DNA of 64,000 nt, taken from NCBI GenBank assembly GCA_038380795.1, contig CM076270.1:18306001-18370000 (forward strand). The letters run 5' to 3'. The notes beneath the pieces are model-generated. The model made no database searches and was not told the DNA's origin. It saw only the letters and a program-made list of their open reading frames with translations. The stretch is from Pyrocephalus nanus. Lineage: Eukaryota > Chordata > Aves > Passeriformes > Tyrannidae. Shown one piece after another: positions 1 to 14,380 of this stretch (its first letter is position 1; each line of letters opens with the position of its first letter). A program made the position numbers and the translations under genes.

Positions 1-3000
1 GGGAGAACTGGCAATCCTGCAGTATCACTCTGAACTTTGTATAAGGTAATCATTTCAAATATTTCACGTTAAAACCCACCCAAAAGTAAGGAAAAAAAAC
101 TTGCTCTGCACAGCAGACCCAGCCAAAGCTGTGCACCAGTCCTCCAGCAGCACATGGGCTGGGCAGCAAAATCTACCTCACACTTATGAGTGGGGCTGCT
201 TGTTTTAGGACATCTGCCTCAGTGAGAATAAGGGCATCACTCCAGGGAGGAATGTCTCCTTTCCAGCAGCATGCCCAGTTGCCATCCTTACCCGTACTGG
301 GTGGGGCCCTTGCCTGGCATCTGCAGTAAGGAAAACAGACAGGTCAATGATTCTGAATTTTGGCACCCTGAGCAGGGAGTGCCAAGCCCTTGCTGAGCAC
401 AGGCAGCATGCCCTTGCAGTCTTGTATCCATCAACATTAATATCCAGTAAATGCCACAGTTCTCCCCTCACTACTGGTTTTACACTGCAGTCAAGGCCCC
501 CAGAGCCAGCAGTCCCACACATTTCGCATCTCCTGCAGTGCTTCAGCCCTGCTACCATTGAAGACTGAGGCCAGAGTCAAGATTAGCATTTGATGCCTTT
601 AGGATCTTGTGGCTCATAAAGGCCAGGAAAATGGTATGAAAGAAACCAGGAGCTGTTTCAGAAAACTGAGACAAGTGACAGGGAACAAAAATCCTTCTCA
701 AACTCTCCAGAAAAAATTGAGGTTTGGGTTTGACAAGATGATCTCAGGTCTCATAGAAGCATCCAAAACCAAGGCCAAGGTCAGGCACAATACAAAAGAA
801 GACAAGTAAATATTCATGTCTGGTTTTATGTCTCTTTAAAAATTCAATCCAGTTTCAGTCCTAATTTTCTTATCATTGCTGTCACCATGTATCAACAATG
901 TGCTATTGATCTATATGCCCAGTGTAAAGATTAATTGGAGAACCACAATTCAGGAGGGGCAACTTAATTCCATCCTGCAGGTGCTCTGCAGTATTTCATA
1001 CAATTTGTGGCCAGGACAATTTTATTAGTTCCATGCAAGAAGACTCATGCCAAGTGCTGTTGCTCAGCCTTGGGTAGCAGAAGCTGCTCCACAAATTCCA
1101 GGCCAAAAGAAGAGGCTGGGGAGGGGACAAGACAGGGAATCTGGTAGGGGGTACCTGTTAGTTTAAGGACAGAAAAGAGAGAGCGCTCAACTATATCAGG
1201 AAGAAAGGCAAGTGCACAGACCTTTCTTTCAGACTGAGAGGGACTCTCACAGCAAGGGTTGGGGCAATGATGCCATTGCTTTTGGCTCCAAAGATCAGAA
1301 AGTCAGAGATTGTGGAGTGGAATTTCCTTTCAGTTGCCTCAATTTTTTCAAGAATAAGAACTAAGCCTGATATTTACTCCTGGTTTTGGGAATAATTATC
1401 CAACAGCATGAAACTCCTTCACCTAATTTGGACAAAAGCAAAGCAAAGACTATCAGATTAATCCTGCTGGTACAAAACCATTACAAAAGTGCATTAACAG
1501 ATGTTGTGCCACTACTTCAAGGAGACAAAACTGTGACAAAAGATAATATTCCTGAGGACAGGAGAATGAAGCTCTGCAGCCACTCTGCTCAGCCCAGATT
1601 CAGGTGCTGGGAGAAATGAGAAGCTAATATTTAAAAATAGGAAAACATGTCCAAAAACATTTTGGCAGTTGACAATCAGCTTTACAGTTAGAAAGCTCTG
1701 AATAAGAGGGTCTACAGAAATACATGTTTACATATTTTTATATCAGCTCTTAAAGTCAGATCTCAGTCCTGCAGCTGACTCAGAGCTCTGCTCATGGTAC
1801 AGGAACTTTCAGAGGTCTCGCCAAGACTGCCTTTTCTGTAATTTAATATAAATGCCAATTTCAGTGTGCAATTTATCTGTGAGGCCAGCCCTTAGAAGAG
1901 CTGGCTATCCTAAACTCCCAGGAAAGTCAAGGAGAGTCAAAGAATCCATAAAGGCACAGGATAAGAGTAAATTAGACAATGGATGATTACCATGTTATAA
2001 AATCCTGATACATTCAGTCAGTTAATGCTTCTGAAGAATACAAGGGTAGGCAATAATAGGAGCTAACAGTTCATTCCAAAGAATTAAAGGAAACTAGAGG
2101 CAGTAAAATTCTGTATTTCAGCCTAAATATTGTTAATGTGTTTCTAAATAGAAAAGTCAGCTGTAAGTATTCTCTAGATAGAATAATTAAGCCTCCACTC
2201 TGACATGTCTCTGTAGGCATTTATTTCCCATTAACAGAGGATCAAAATTACAGTTTAATTATCCATAGAGTTCTAAAGGCATACTCTATTTTATTCAAAA
2301 AGTCATTGACTGGATTACAGGAAAACTCCACCAAGCTCCCTCATACCTTTAATAAGGCAAAGCAAGAGACAAAGGGCAGCCCCAGGACAGAGGAGGGAAA
2401 GGAAGGCAGCAGAGCACTGCAGTGCACACCCTGCTCCTGGCAGGCATCTTCCCAGCCCACACTCTGCAGGGATATAGCCAGGGTCTCCTTTATCCATCCT
2501 CTGGGCATTCCTCCACTTTCTCAGGTGCTGGTTCTAAGATTGGGTGAAGGTTCACATGCACACCACCACACTCACTCACCGGCCTGGATTTCCACAGGGC
2601 ATTATGGGCACAGCTCCCCTCGACAGCCAAAGCTCTCCTCATTTCTTTACGTGCCTTTCAAAGTCTCAGACTTCTATCATCCCTTCATATACAAGTACTG
2701 ATTCCCCAAACCCACATAAATAAGATTCTCCAAGGTTCAGGTGTTGTAACTTTAACATAATGCATAAGCACAAGTGCTTTCTGGATACAGAGCCCCTCTC
2801 CACAAGCAGCTGTTGCAGCAGGGAAGGTCACCCCTTACCTGTGCAGGTACCCAGGACCGGTGGCTCCTCTGCAGTGACAGAGCAGGACACCGAGCACAGT
2901 CACTGATGTCTGGTGCCCTCTCCTGGCACCAACAGCCACACGACCTGATAAACCCCGGCTAGATCATGTCAGTCAGGATATTTCAGAGTGTATTTTCAGG

Positions 3001-4640
3001 ACTGTGTGGCAGCCAATTAAACCATACATTAGGAAATATGATTTTATATCAGATGAGAATAAGGTGTGGACAGAAAAATTATTTTTCTTCTTTTCATGGT
3101 ACAGATATCCTTAAATTAACATTTTTGAGGAAACGAAAGCTTCCTGCTTTCCAGAGGAACAGATAGTTTAATTTTAGTTACAAGCTTTCTCATCTCATTA
3201 AAAGCAAACTGAAATAGTCTTGTGAAACACTTCTGATTAGAAACAAGCCTTTCAATTACTCCAGAACTTCTCCTCAACCAACAAGTAATGCAACTAAGGT
3301 CCCCAACACATAGAAACTATTCTCTGAAGTTACCTTAAAAAACTGCTGGATAATTTATCCTAATTAAATCTTAAAACATAGAAAATGTACATGATACCAT
3401 AGACATTCTCTGCTTGGAAGTCTGTACAGAAGATTAATACGTAGAGCATTGCAGCTTCACTGTATATTTGTGTATGAGCACTTGATTAATATCCTGCAAA
3501 ATCCTAGCCAAGCAGACACAGGAACAGCTCACAGAAACATGGTATTAGTGTTTACATCTAGTGCATTGCCTCCTGTCTATAAAGAGAAGTCAATTTAACA
3601 CAGATATATATATCTTTATTTTTTAACTAGCAGAATTTTAGAATTGGCCTACTTACCAGTCCCTTCAGTATATATTATATAGACATTAATTACACATTAG
3701 CTCCCCAGCTGAATATTTTCTAGCTTATATTCAAAACTAACACAAGCAGTCATAGGCAAGTTTTGACTTCACTGCAAGTCAAAACTTCAAGAGAGCTCTC
3801 ACATAGTTTTTGAAAAGAGGACTATTAAGCTGGATCCTTAGCACAAAATTTTCTTCAAATGTTTCATGAATAAAAAGTTGTAAGGATAAAACAGTGATTT
3901 CAAAGTTAGCAAGGAACCCATAGTTAACTGCCTGACCTTGCTGAGTTGAGGCACTGATAATAATGTAACAATAACAGCCATGTAGACCAGTTTAACCCAT
4001 TACAGAGCAACCTGAAAGCTGCAAAGCAAGTTCTGATAGAGAAGTTCTTGTTCCACACCTGAATCAGCTACCAGACATCACATTTATATAAAAATCCTCT
4101 AATGCATGCTTTATGCCCAGTATTTACCTGTACCTCCTCCTCCAAAGCTCTGCCTGAGTACACAGGACACAGGCCAGGATCCTCCATGGCCAGAGCTGCT
4201 GTTTCTTGTCCTCAGGCTGAATTTTCCTCCAGGCATCACCATCATCTCCAGGGACTCAGCCTGGGATCACTCCAGGCAAGTGCTCTGCAAACAGAAGACA
4301 GTGAACATGGGAGCTTAAAACACTGCAGCCACCTCACCCAACTGCTTTAGCAGCATTTCTCTTTCCAAACCCACTTTCTCAGCCTCAGACATTACAATTG
4401 GGTCCCCCAGGACTACACTGCCCTGCCAGGATGCTTCAGGGAAAATACCTCTGTGCTCCTAAGGTGTCTGCCAGAGACAAGAAAAGGACTGATGCTACAG
4501 GAAATAGTACACAGGACAAGCTTTCTGGGAGTTCTCCATTTCTAACTTGTGTTTTATAATCCAGGCTCAGTCCTTTGTGCTTGGTGCATTAACTAGCCCC
4601 TTTGTCAGGTCATTGTTTTTCTTCCGAAGACCAATGCACT
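1..4640. other. Non-coding stretch, no gene recognised
   Basis: I see no recognisable exon, RNA gene or classified repeat here. Open frames are short (131 codons at most, 2306-2701 on +) and resemble no family I know. Composition is AT-rich with ordinary short A/T runs. The position upstream of OTOS suggests intergenic DNA or an intron of an unrecognised non-coding transcript. Confidence 0.55.
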
Positions 4641-4760
4641 TGTGCTGGTTTCAGCTGGGATAGAGTTAATTTTCTTCTGGTATGGGGCTATATTTTGGAT
4701 TTGTGCTGAACACAGGGTTGATAATATAGAGATGTTGTTGCTGAGCAGGTCTTAGCAGAA
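4641..4760 (+). mobile_element. 5' fragment of an avian ERV-type LTR
   Basis: The first ~110 bases match, with substitutions and small gaps, the start of the fuller LTR at 39135. Both open with TGTGCTGGTTTCAG, share GGATTTGTGCTGAACA and GGGTTGATAA, and reach a GCTGAGCAG motif. Similarity fades near 4760, so this is a truncated LTR with no internal viral genes. I recall this family as an ERVL-like LTR of neoavian birds, but the name is from memory and unchecked. No target-site duplication can be assigned because the 3' end is missing. Confidence 0.7.
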
Positions 4761-7700
4761 CTTTTACCAGTTCTCCAGCTAAACAGACTGGAAGGAAACA
4801 GGGGCAATCATAGCCAGTCCCCAGCCCTTGTTCCCCCAGTCACACTCTCCACTTGTGCACCTTTCCTTTGGCCAGAACAGCTGGCTTTCCTTAGAACCCC
4901 CAGTGTCCCTGAGAAATGCCAGTTTGGGGGATACACTAGGCTACAAAGCAGCAGCATGGCAGGACTCCTCATTTTGCACAGCTGAGCTACCCTGGGGCAT
5001 GGGAGAGCATTCCCTGCTTCGATTCCCTGCTTGGCCTGCATATCCCCAAGCAGAGATCTGAAATAAAGGGTTTAAAGAAACATCTTCTAAATCTCATCCC
5101 TCTATGTCAGAATACGCATAACAACAACAAGAAATTGAGAAAGCCTCAATGCATTCAAATACAGAGTTCTGCCTGGGAAGCTTTCTCCAAGCCTGAGGCT
5201 CTCCCTCCCCTCAGCACACCAGATCACTCACCGAGGGAACTTCAGGAAAAAACACAAGTCAGAAATTAAGCCACACTTGTGATGAAAAGGCAAAGAGAAC
5301 ATCCTTGCTGAGGCATGGCAAGTGCAGCCACCACCAGCCCCACAGCACACAGAGTGGCTGTGCTGTGGCACTCTCTGGCAGAGGGGCTGCCATCCCAGAG
5401 ACCCCAGCAGAGGAGGGTTATTACTCAGAGACCACCCACCTGGATGAGCACAGCAGGACATACTTATTAAAGAATATCTATTAAACATGGGGAAGCTGCA
5501 GAGGCCACAACTTGATGAAGGGTTAAAATATTGGAATGAGAATCCCTGCCAAAGTCTAGGAGCACAAAGTGCCAGACTTCCCATGTTTTTATTGCAGGCT
5601 TCTGCAATAAGAGTCACTCAATTAGTCCCTACAAAAACATATTTGTCTGTACACTTAGGTCCCTCAACTTAACAACTGCTACAGGAGCCCTTTCACACCC
5701 TAGAAATGAAACCAAGGCTGGAATGCAAGTAGGTGGTACATGAGGTTTGTATTAACACTCATATATCTAAACAAAAAGGTGTCAAGCATTGAAAGTCATC
5801 AACTGCAAAAATTCTCATAAGTACAATTTAATTGTAAACACATCCCTTGTCTTTCATTAGAGATGCTCAAAGCAATAGTGCATTTCCACAGACCCAGCTG
5901 TAGTCATTTAGAGAGAACTCAGAGTTGATGACCTCATAAAGACCAACCCTGACTGTTGATGTGGTGCTGCCAACAGCTACACAGATGCCTGACTTCACAG
6001 TCCAGTGTCCATTGGGCCAACAGGACTCAGTTCTGCAAGGAACATTAAACGTGCATGTACTTTCTACCCTTAGACCTACCTGAAATGCCTGAAATCATTT
6101 CAGCACACAGTTCACAACAAACATGATTTCTTCACAAACGCGTTTTTGTCTCCAAAAAGATCTAGGGCCTAGTTAAAGTTTCTGTACTCTCACCTTCTTC
6201 ATCCACAAGTTTCCCTTTATAGTTCTATTTTGCCCCTCACTAAAGGCAAACAACCTTAAAAAAACTACTTTGTCAGTCTCACAGAAGAAATAAATTTACA
6301 ATCACATACAATAACTCTCTTGCAAAGCAGAGGCAGAAGTTACCACAAATACAGTAATATTCATTTATCTTTTTTGCTTAAAAATAAAATAGAAAGCTCT
6401 AAAACTCCCAAAAACATTCCTTCCTTAAACCACTCCCAAATAACAAATAAATCTCTCCTTTCCTTCTGCTCATTGTACTGAAACCAGAATGTGGAAGATA
6501 CCTGTCTGTATACCAGATACCTAAGGATCAAAGCCCTAAGACAGGAAGAGTTAAAGCTTCTGGCCCTTCAGGGATCAAAAGCTTTCTCTTTCAGGAACCC
6601 CCCTCCTCAGCACTCACACTGCACAGCAGACACTCCAGAAGCAGAGACAGACAGACCCTTTTGTCCTGCCCTTGCTTTTAAGGGCGTGTGTTCCCAGCAG
6701 CCCTGGGGAGGCCATCAGAGTTAGTGAGAAACACCTGAGGCAGGCTGCACCTGAAGTAACACCTGCCCCTCAGCCAGGCTCTCAGCGAGGCCTTGGGAAA
6801 GGAAAACCAAAAACAAAGATATGAACTGTCCCAAAACCAGGCCCAGGGAGGGGGGTTCACTTGAGCAGACCCATGGCTTAGTGTGATGCAGGGTCTGACA
6901 GCCACTGCCCCACATGCCTCAGTTCTCAGCCCGCTGGGGGGGAAGGAGGCAAGACGAGATCACCAAAATAAGCTCAGAGTTGTCAGTTGTGCCCTGCTGT
7001 GGAGGAGGGAGGGGGTGTCAGTGGCCTCTGTGAGCAGTGGGGCTGGACAGACCCCCACAGCTCACACACTCTGTGCTTCCCACTCACTCCGAGGGTGCCC
7101 AACCGTGCGTCCTGCTGGACTCACCTCCGGTGCCAGAGGCTGGAGGGATGTGCCACAGGGTTTGCTCTGCTCAGGGCAGGAAAGGGCTGCCCTCAGGACT
7201 TCTTCAGCCCCAGTCGGGGTGGGCTGGGGGGCCAGGGAGCAGGAGGTTTCTCAGAGAGCACCTCTGGGGCTGTTCTCATGACAGAGGGCTATTTATTTTC
7301 AGGCTCACCGTCTCATGGTTTCCCGTCCCCCTTGCCCTTTAGCCTGAGCCACAATTATCTGTGCCCTGTTCTGACAGTGCAGCTTGTGAAATGCATGACT
7401 GAGATATTTCTGGGTCAGCCAAATTCAAATTCTTGTACACCAGCTTTATCCTGTGTGGATTTGCTGTATCATTCAGATACCAGTTGATTGTGATTAACAT
7501 AGCAGAGGACAGAAATGCTGAGCCACTTCCTTGCAGAAACATGTATTCCCGAGATACCTGTACAGAAAAATGTGTCACTATGAGATTATGCAAAATTAAC
7601 AAGTTTCAGACAATCTGTTTGGCATCTTGATATCCTTGCTGCGTCAGTGGAGCCAGAATCATAGATTAATTCTTTAACTGCATTTATCCATCCTCTGAAT

Positions 7701-10700
7701 TTGATTAGGGAGGATTGTTACAACCAAGGCCTGGACCCTGTTGTGTCAGAGCCAGAAAGACTGTAAGACACGGCATCTGCTTCAAAGGCTATTTGCTCTC
7801 CATACCAACAAATCGAGCACTTATTATCCCCATCTCCCTGACAGGGAACTGGGTCACAGCCAGCCTTTTGCCTGGAAGTGGAAGGGGAAAATATTTCACC
7901 ACCAGCTTGAGTTTAATGGGAGCAAATGTTGGGCATGGTGAGCCCAGTGAGGAAGCTCCGGACACCCACCACATTCTGAAAAGGTGTGTGAACGGAAAGG
8001 CAAGGCTGTGACCCTTTAAAAAGTGTCCTCAGAGCAGAGGGTACGCGACAGCCACAGGGATATGAACATCTCTGCAGCAAGACAAGGTTTAATCTTGCAG
8101 AAGGTGGAAATGCTCCCTCCTGGGGCTGGCAGCTGCAGGCAGGGGTTCACAAGGGGCTTTGCCATTCACAACTTCTCTTTGCCATCATCGAAGCAGCAGG
8201 TTCAATGCCATCTGTCCCCATGTCTGCCTCCCTGAAGCAGAATGGAAACTCCAAGTGTCTTCTCTGGCACCCTGCTGCCTCCCTACCTTTGCCACAGTGT
8301 TCTGCTTAGGAAAAGGGGCATTTTCTGAGGCTCTGGGCAAAAGCTGGTTGCCTGACACGCATTTAGGAGAAAGGGTATGAAAGAAGAATGCATCTGGTGA
8401 ATATAATTGTTCTCCAGTCTCATTCCTGCTGATCTAAAGCACTGTGGATTTGCACTGAGAACAGTGAAGCAACACTAGCGTGGAGCCAGCGTGTATGAGG
8501 GGAAACTCAAGCTTCGTGCCTCCGGCTTGTATTTCAAACACGTTGCCTACATGGATTGCTGGGTATGACATAATTAAGATAACACATCATATAGTGCTGG
8601 AGCAACATGAAACAGCTCTTGCCCTACCTGACCTTTCCTGAGCTGTTGGATGCTCATTCATACCCAAAGCACATCCAGGGGTGGACAACAAAGGTATGTG
8701 CACGGCTATTCTCCCGTATGGGCTCAATTTATCCCTGAATATTGTCATCTACAAAATATTCCTGAGCAGGGGAACAGCTTGGGTGATAGACCATCCCTGC
8801 CCACTTTCTCAGCGTGGTTTGATAGTTACAGGCTCTGGGCACAGCTGTTCAGCATTATGGTGCTGCAGAGCTCCCACTTCTCTCCCCGGCTCATCCCATG
8901 TGAGTGCCGTAGATCTGGAAGCTGGAGAGCACTGTAGCTATATATTTACATGCTAGCTGTCTTCCTCAATGAACAGCCTTCAGCCATCTGGAGGAGTCTC
9001 TGAATTACTTCTCTATATCACAGCAAAATCCACAACAGATCAGAAGAAATGACCAGAAGTGCATCTCCCCAAATGGCCTCAATTCTGCAAAGACTTAATA
9101 ATTGTGAATATTTCTATTGAATTAATTTTTACATGCCTAAAAATCTTATTTTATTTCTTTCTTTTCTTTCCTCCTTTCTCAAGAATTAGCTCATACCTGA
9201 TAAGAAATGCTTGCCTACAGGTAAGACCTTCAAGTGCCCCACACAGGTCGGGCACAACTGGGACTGTCAGTGGAAATCAAGGAAATGCAGCACATTTTGG
9301 CAACTTTCAAAATGTGTCTCAAGATTGGGATGTCTGACTGTGGCACACGTTACTTGCTGTGATGACAGACCACACTACAAAAAGTGCCTTTCCTAAGAAG
9401 AGAGACACACAGAGCATGTCCCTGCTACATCCCAGTCAAGTGTCCTTTCCAGGAGGGTCCTTACCACATAGACACATGATCCAAATTGGGTGAGGTCTGG
9501 GGCAAATGGCCAGTTGCTGATGAAGTGTATAACTTTCTGTTGCTCTCAATTTTTTTTGTTTAAGCAGAACCAAAGGTGTGAAAGATTTGATTTGTATATT
9601 TTCTTACACACCAAAGCAGCTGAATAAGAACACGAAGCAGAAGAAAGAAAAGCAGAATGAAAGAGTTTAGGTGAAACCAGGGAAATCAGTAAAAGTTTTG
9701 CATAAATACACTGAGAAGAATAAGCCCCATCCTAGGTCCAGGGAGATGACTAAAGATAGAAATGCCTATCCTGTATTTTAATATTACAGTTATTACTATT
9801 TAAATCAAAGCAGCATTTTGGTCTACACTTTCCCATGGTTACAGAGGTGCTTTTTTATCCTAAACTGTGCGTTGGAGAGGAGGCTTGTCTCTTCTACTAA
9901 GTAACAGGAAAATGATGTATATTAAAAAAATACTGCTGAAGCCAAGTTGTCAAGGTTTCAAATTTCTCACTCTGTAACCAAGTCTCACAAGATACCAGAT
10001 CTTGGAAATAAGGGTCAGAGACTTGGAGGTTTTCCCACCCTCACTATTTACATTCACAAATGCTTTGCAGAGTAAGATTCTGAGAAGTGGTCAGAACGAT
10101 TTTCCCATGTTTGTTTATCCAGGGTGACACTGTGGCCAGCGAGCTCATAACGAGGCTGTTTCAGTGTAACACACAAGGAACTGTACTTTTCATAGAGTTC
10201 CAAGTCAGATGGGGCCATCTGTCATTTTTGCAGCTGAACTGAATCAAGTTGCTGCAACCTTCAACCTGTATTACCTTTCCCTCGCTGAATTGCATTATGG
10301 AGTTAATTTAAATTTACTTCAGCAAACAACCGTGGCACTGGTGGTATTTCTGTTGATAAAGGTGTATCTTGGAGCCTTGGCCAGGTTGCACACATATAGA
10401 ATTAAGCACTGGACCCATATAGCAGATGAAATCCTGGCCTTGGCAAAGTCAGTGGCCAATCTTTCAGCTGCAGTATGATCAGGTTTTCTGTCTGTCCTTC
10501 CAGGGAATGAGATAGGAAGGAGTAATAGAAATAAGAAGGTCCTGAGTCCTGAGTCCACAGTCCCCAAATGTAACTGGTTACACGTTGGCAGCAAACTTCA
10601 AACTTCTGCACAACCACCTGTTTGGCATCAAAGATTACCTTTTTTTCCTGCAGATTTTATGCAGAGTTAAGGTCTGAAAAGGAGTTTCTATGAGGTCAGC

Positions 10701-13700
10701 AGAGCAATATGTTGAACCTTAAGAATCAATCATATAAACTATTTCTGAAAGTACTCTGCCCATCACCAATTTCACCCACATACGTGATGACAACATTCTT
10801 ATTTTTGGTTTATAGCCAGCACCCATGAAATCACAGGCCTTAGAAAATGCCCTGTGATTTGCATCACTAATGCAGACAGAGAGCTGTGAATATTCTCTGC
10901 CCTGCACATGTGCATTACTCAGGTGGCACAGCAAAAGGGCTGTGTAATTCCCCAAGGGAATGAAGAGTGCAGGGATGACAGCACAGACCGGGACCTCTGC
11001 CCTGCACTCCTTCTTTGCCTTAAGGTCCTGCTTGTATTCAGAACTTCCAGCATGCAACTCTTCAGGATGAAAAGCTACAGCTCCTAAAGTTGCCCAGAAG
11101 CCCTGACTGTTCCCCTCTGGCTTTGGCACTAGACACACATTCAGACTGGTTTTTCCACATGTCCCAAATGGGGTCCCATCAGCACTGGGAGAACACAGGC
11201 CACCACTGGGGTGTTTAGTCTTCTTCAATGGTTGAACCAGATAATGAAAGGCATATGTATTCCTGTTGGGAAAGTTTTCCCAGCCTTCCCTAACTGATGT
11301 CAGCATCAGTACAGCACTTTTTGCTGCTATGGCTCAGCAGCATTTATGGTAGGTTTCTTTTTTAACTGTGCTTTCATTTTTTTTCTTATTTCCTGCTCTT
11401 AAAATCTTGTCCAGTAAATTCCTTGTTTGGGTTTTATGGGCTTTTTGATCATATTTCTTAGAAGATAATTCTTTCGGGATGTCACAAGCGCCGAGGAGCT
11501 CGAAAGAATTATCATTGTTGACAAGATGTTTGGCCATGGACAAGTGTTACTCATTAAGGATAGGTTCTGTTTTCTCCTTATAAAAACAAACTTCCTGCAC
11601 ACTCCAGTTACAAGGAAATGGCCTTATTTTTATAAGGATGCATTTATGTTTGAAGCCAGCAAGGGGCTTAATCCTTCTCTGGTTCTTTAGCACGTTCATG
11701 GTTGCTTTCCCTTGCCCTTGCAGAACTTTAGAGAAGATCCTCTCTGTACACCATCAACCCTTGACCCTAAAGCAACATGAAAATACCTTAAAAACAATCT
11801 TATGTAGTTGCTGCAGGTTGGCACAGAATGTTGAGTCTACCATCCTTCCACATCAGAGTGAGGACTAGAGTCATCCCACCCATCCTGGGTTCCTGCTGGC
11901 TCTGTCCTTGCCTTGCATTATTAATAATAATTCCTGGCTCTCCTGCTTTGCTCATCATGTTGCAGAACATGCACTGATTGAATGCCAGGAGCAATAGCAT
12001 GGACTGCCTGTGGTTACCCAGGAAAGCTGTCATAGAGCTCGAAATAGAGCCTGGATCTCCTGGGTCTCATTTGAATTTTGTGTTACCCTCCTTAGTGCCA
12101 TCTTTCCCAACCTTCCTAGCTGGAGCCTGGCACAGCTGACTGCAAAGGGCTGGCATGCAAGAGGAATCCAGCTGAAGTGAATGGAGATGTTGGAAGGCTT
12201 AAAACCAATCATCCAGACAAGTTACCCGATGTCACCCAGGGTGAGGACAGTGGAGATCCAAAGCTCTGGCCTAAATCCTGGCAGAAGCCATGATTCATTA
12301 AAGCATGTCCTAAACTAAAACATTCAGCTGTCCCCTCCCTGGGCAGTCAGGCCTGTGAATGTGTTCAGCTAACCTGCTTTGCAGGGTTATCAGAAAGAGC
12401 TGTTGCCTGCTCCGTTACCCAGAGCTAAGTACTCCCCACCTTTTCTGCCTGGCTTTTGACCACCGTGGTCCTGTTTCCAGAAGAAATGAGGAATTTTGGC
12501 CACACTGCAGCGGGAAGAATCTGAGTCCCCACTGTGGCAGCTGCATCATGTCCCAACTCTGTGCCCATCTCACCCCCCTGCCTGTGAGCCTGGGCATTTT
12601 CCCCTTGCTGCCACCAGCCCTAGGCACCTGTGTGCTCTCAGAAGGGCCTCACCTGCTCTCTGTTCTTCCTCTTTGCTTTCCATAAATCATCTTCTAAGTT
12701 CCTTGTGATGTAAACACAGGGCCTGGAAAAGATGGTAAGTTGACAAAATCTTAGCTTACTTTTACAGCTTCAGATAAGAATGGTCAAGGGTTTTACATTA
12801 AATCTGCTTTATTTCCATTGTAACAACCTTCGTTATTTCTTTTTAATCTTTCATTAAGAATGAAGAGAAGAAGGCAAGGAATGGGAAGGATGGTGAACAC
12901 ATTTAAATAATTTCTACTTTAAAGCTTTAAACAAGGCTTTTCTTTTATTGAAAGCCTACATCTATGCATTCACTTTGCCTTTAGCAAATAAAATAAAAAA
13001 ACATTCCAATAACACGATTTCCACAGAATGGTGGAGGCAGCCCCTTGGAGGCTGAGCCCTTTATATCTCCAGAACATCTTGCTACCTTCAGAAAAAAGGC
13101 AGTGCTGTATCAAGGAGGTCAATGTTTACATATGGAGATCTATGTAAACGTTAAAACGTAACCCCACGAGCCCCTGTAGGTTTGGTGTACTCACACTTGC
13201 CTTTTCTCTTTTAATAAGCAATATTTAAAATATTAGCTGCCTCAGAGTTGATACAAAAATAACAGCTGTGCCTCTTCCAGGTGGAAAGAAAAAAAACCAT
13301 GCAAACAAGCTCACACACACACTGAGAGAGTGAAAAATGCCTAATGTTGAAGGATTTACAGTCTGTATGACTAGGTCCCCCTGTTACATGCAGATGAAAA
13401 CAAGCATCAGTGTGACGATAAAAGTATTAAGAAGCACGTGAGAGCAAGGAAAAGGGTGAGAGGTGGGCCTGAGTCAAAGCAAAGTCAAAAAGCACTGACA
13501 CGAGGGTGGGCTCAGGTGTATGAGCTGATGGCAAAGGGACAGCAGTGGGAGTGGTTTGTGGAGCAGCTTTGGCGGTTCTGACTGAGTGGAGGGCTGGGGA
13601 GGGAGGTGTGCGTGGAGGGGATAGTTAATCATGTCTGAAGTGTTCTGGAGAGTTCAGGAGTGGATTACGTGTGTCAGGCTCTGGCTCCCCTGGCAGTTTG

Positions 13701-14380
13701 AGAGGGATTAGGAATTGTGCTGGCTCAGGCAGTGAGAAGGTGATGAGACTATCTTATCTCCCATACGTGTGTTTTTGATAATGAGGGGAGGAAGGACACT
13801 GGGAACTGGAGGGGAAAATGAAAGATCTTTGCCCCTGGGGTAAGCAAAAGGAAGGCTGAGCAGTGGGCAGGGACATTTCATACAAAGGATGAAGGGTATT
13901 CCCACAGTTTGTTCAGTGGGAATCAGAAACTAATGTACCAGGTTGGTTATGCTGAAAAGGTAAGTTTGTGGGTTAGGGTAATCTTTGCAATGTCTGGTGG
14001 ACAGCCTTGCCCCAGGCTGGAAGTGGTGAAAGGAGCAGAGACACTGGCAGGGATGTAGAAACACTGGGAAGCACACAGTTTACAGAGGAGCCCAGGCCTT
14101 GGGCTGGAAATGGGGAAACAAACCTAACAGGTACATCACTTGACAGGTGGCCCCATTTATTAAGAAGTAGGGTGAGAAATGGGTTCCCTTGTCCCTTTTT
14201 AGTTTTGCCCTGAAGACCCTCTTTCTTCTGGACCTTGGGCATGGCCAGCCTGCAAAACCAGTGATCAGCACTTGTGAGCAGTCTGCATTTTGGGGTGCTC
14301 CTGAGCGGAGCACAGGAGTGTCAGTGCATGCCCCATGTGAGACCAAGGCTGGCTCGGGTGTGTAAGTGTGTCAGTGTGAA
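4761..14380. other. Non-coding stretch, no gene recognised
   Basis: No exon of a known family is apparent on either strand. The longest open frame is 195 codons on the minus strand (10719-11306). It resembles nothing I know and is about what chance allows in 64 kb. A 61-codon cysteine-rich frame at 9211-9396 does not fit a defensin or other known spacing. A purine-rich, GA/GG-biased segment runs from about 13.4 to 14.1 kb. A pyrimidine run of T and C sits near 9150-9180. Confidence 0.5.

Noticed and set aside
4641..4760. Possible pairing of the two LTR copies as ends of one provirus
   Set aside because: They are about 34 kb apart with host genes OTOS, COPS9 and ADIPOQ between them and differ at many positions, so they are separate insertions.
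9211..9396. Cysteine-rich 61-codon frame resembling a small secreted peptide
   Set aside because: The spacing (C-x9-C-x6-C-x8-C-x5-C-x7-CC-x8-C) does not fit beta-defensins, ovodefensins or other families I know. There is no signal peptide and the first codons overlap a splice-donor-like GTAAG.
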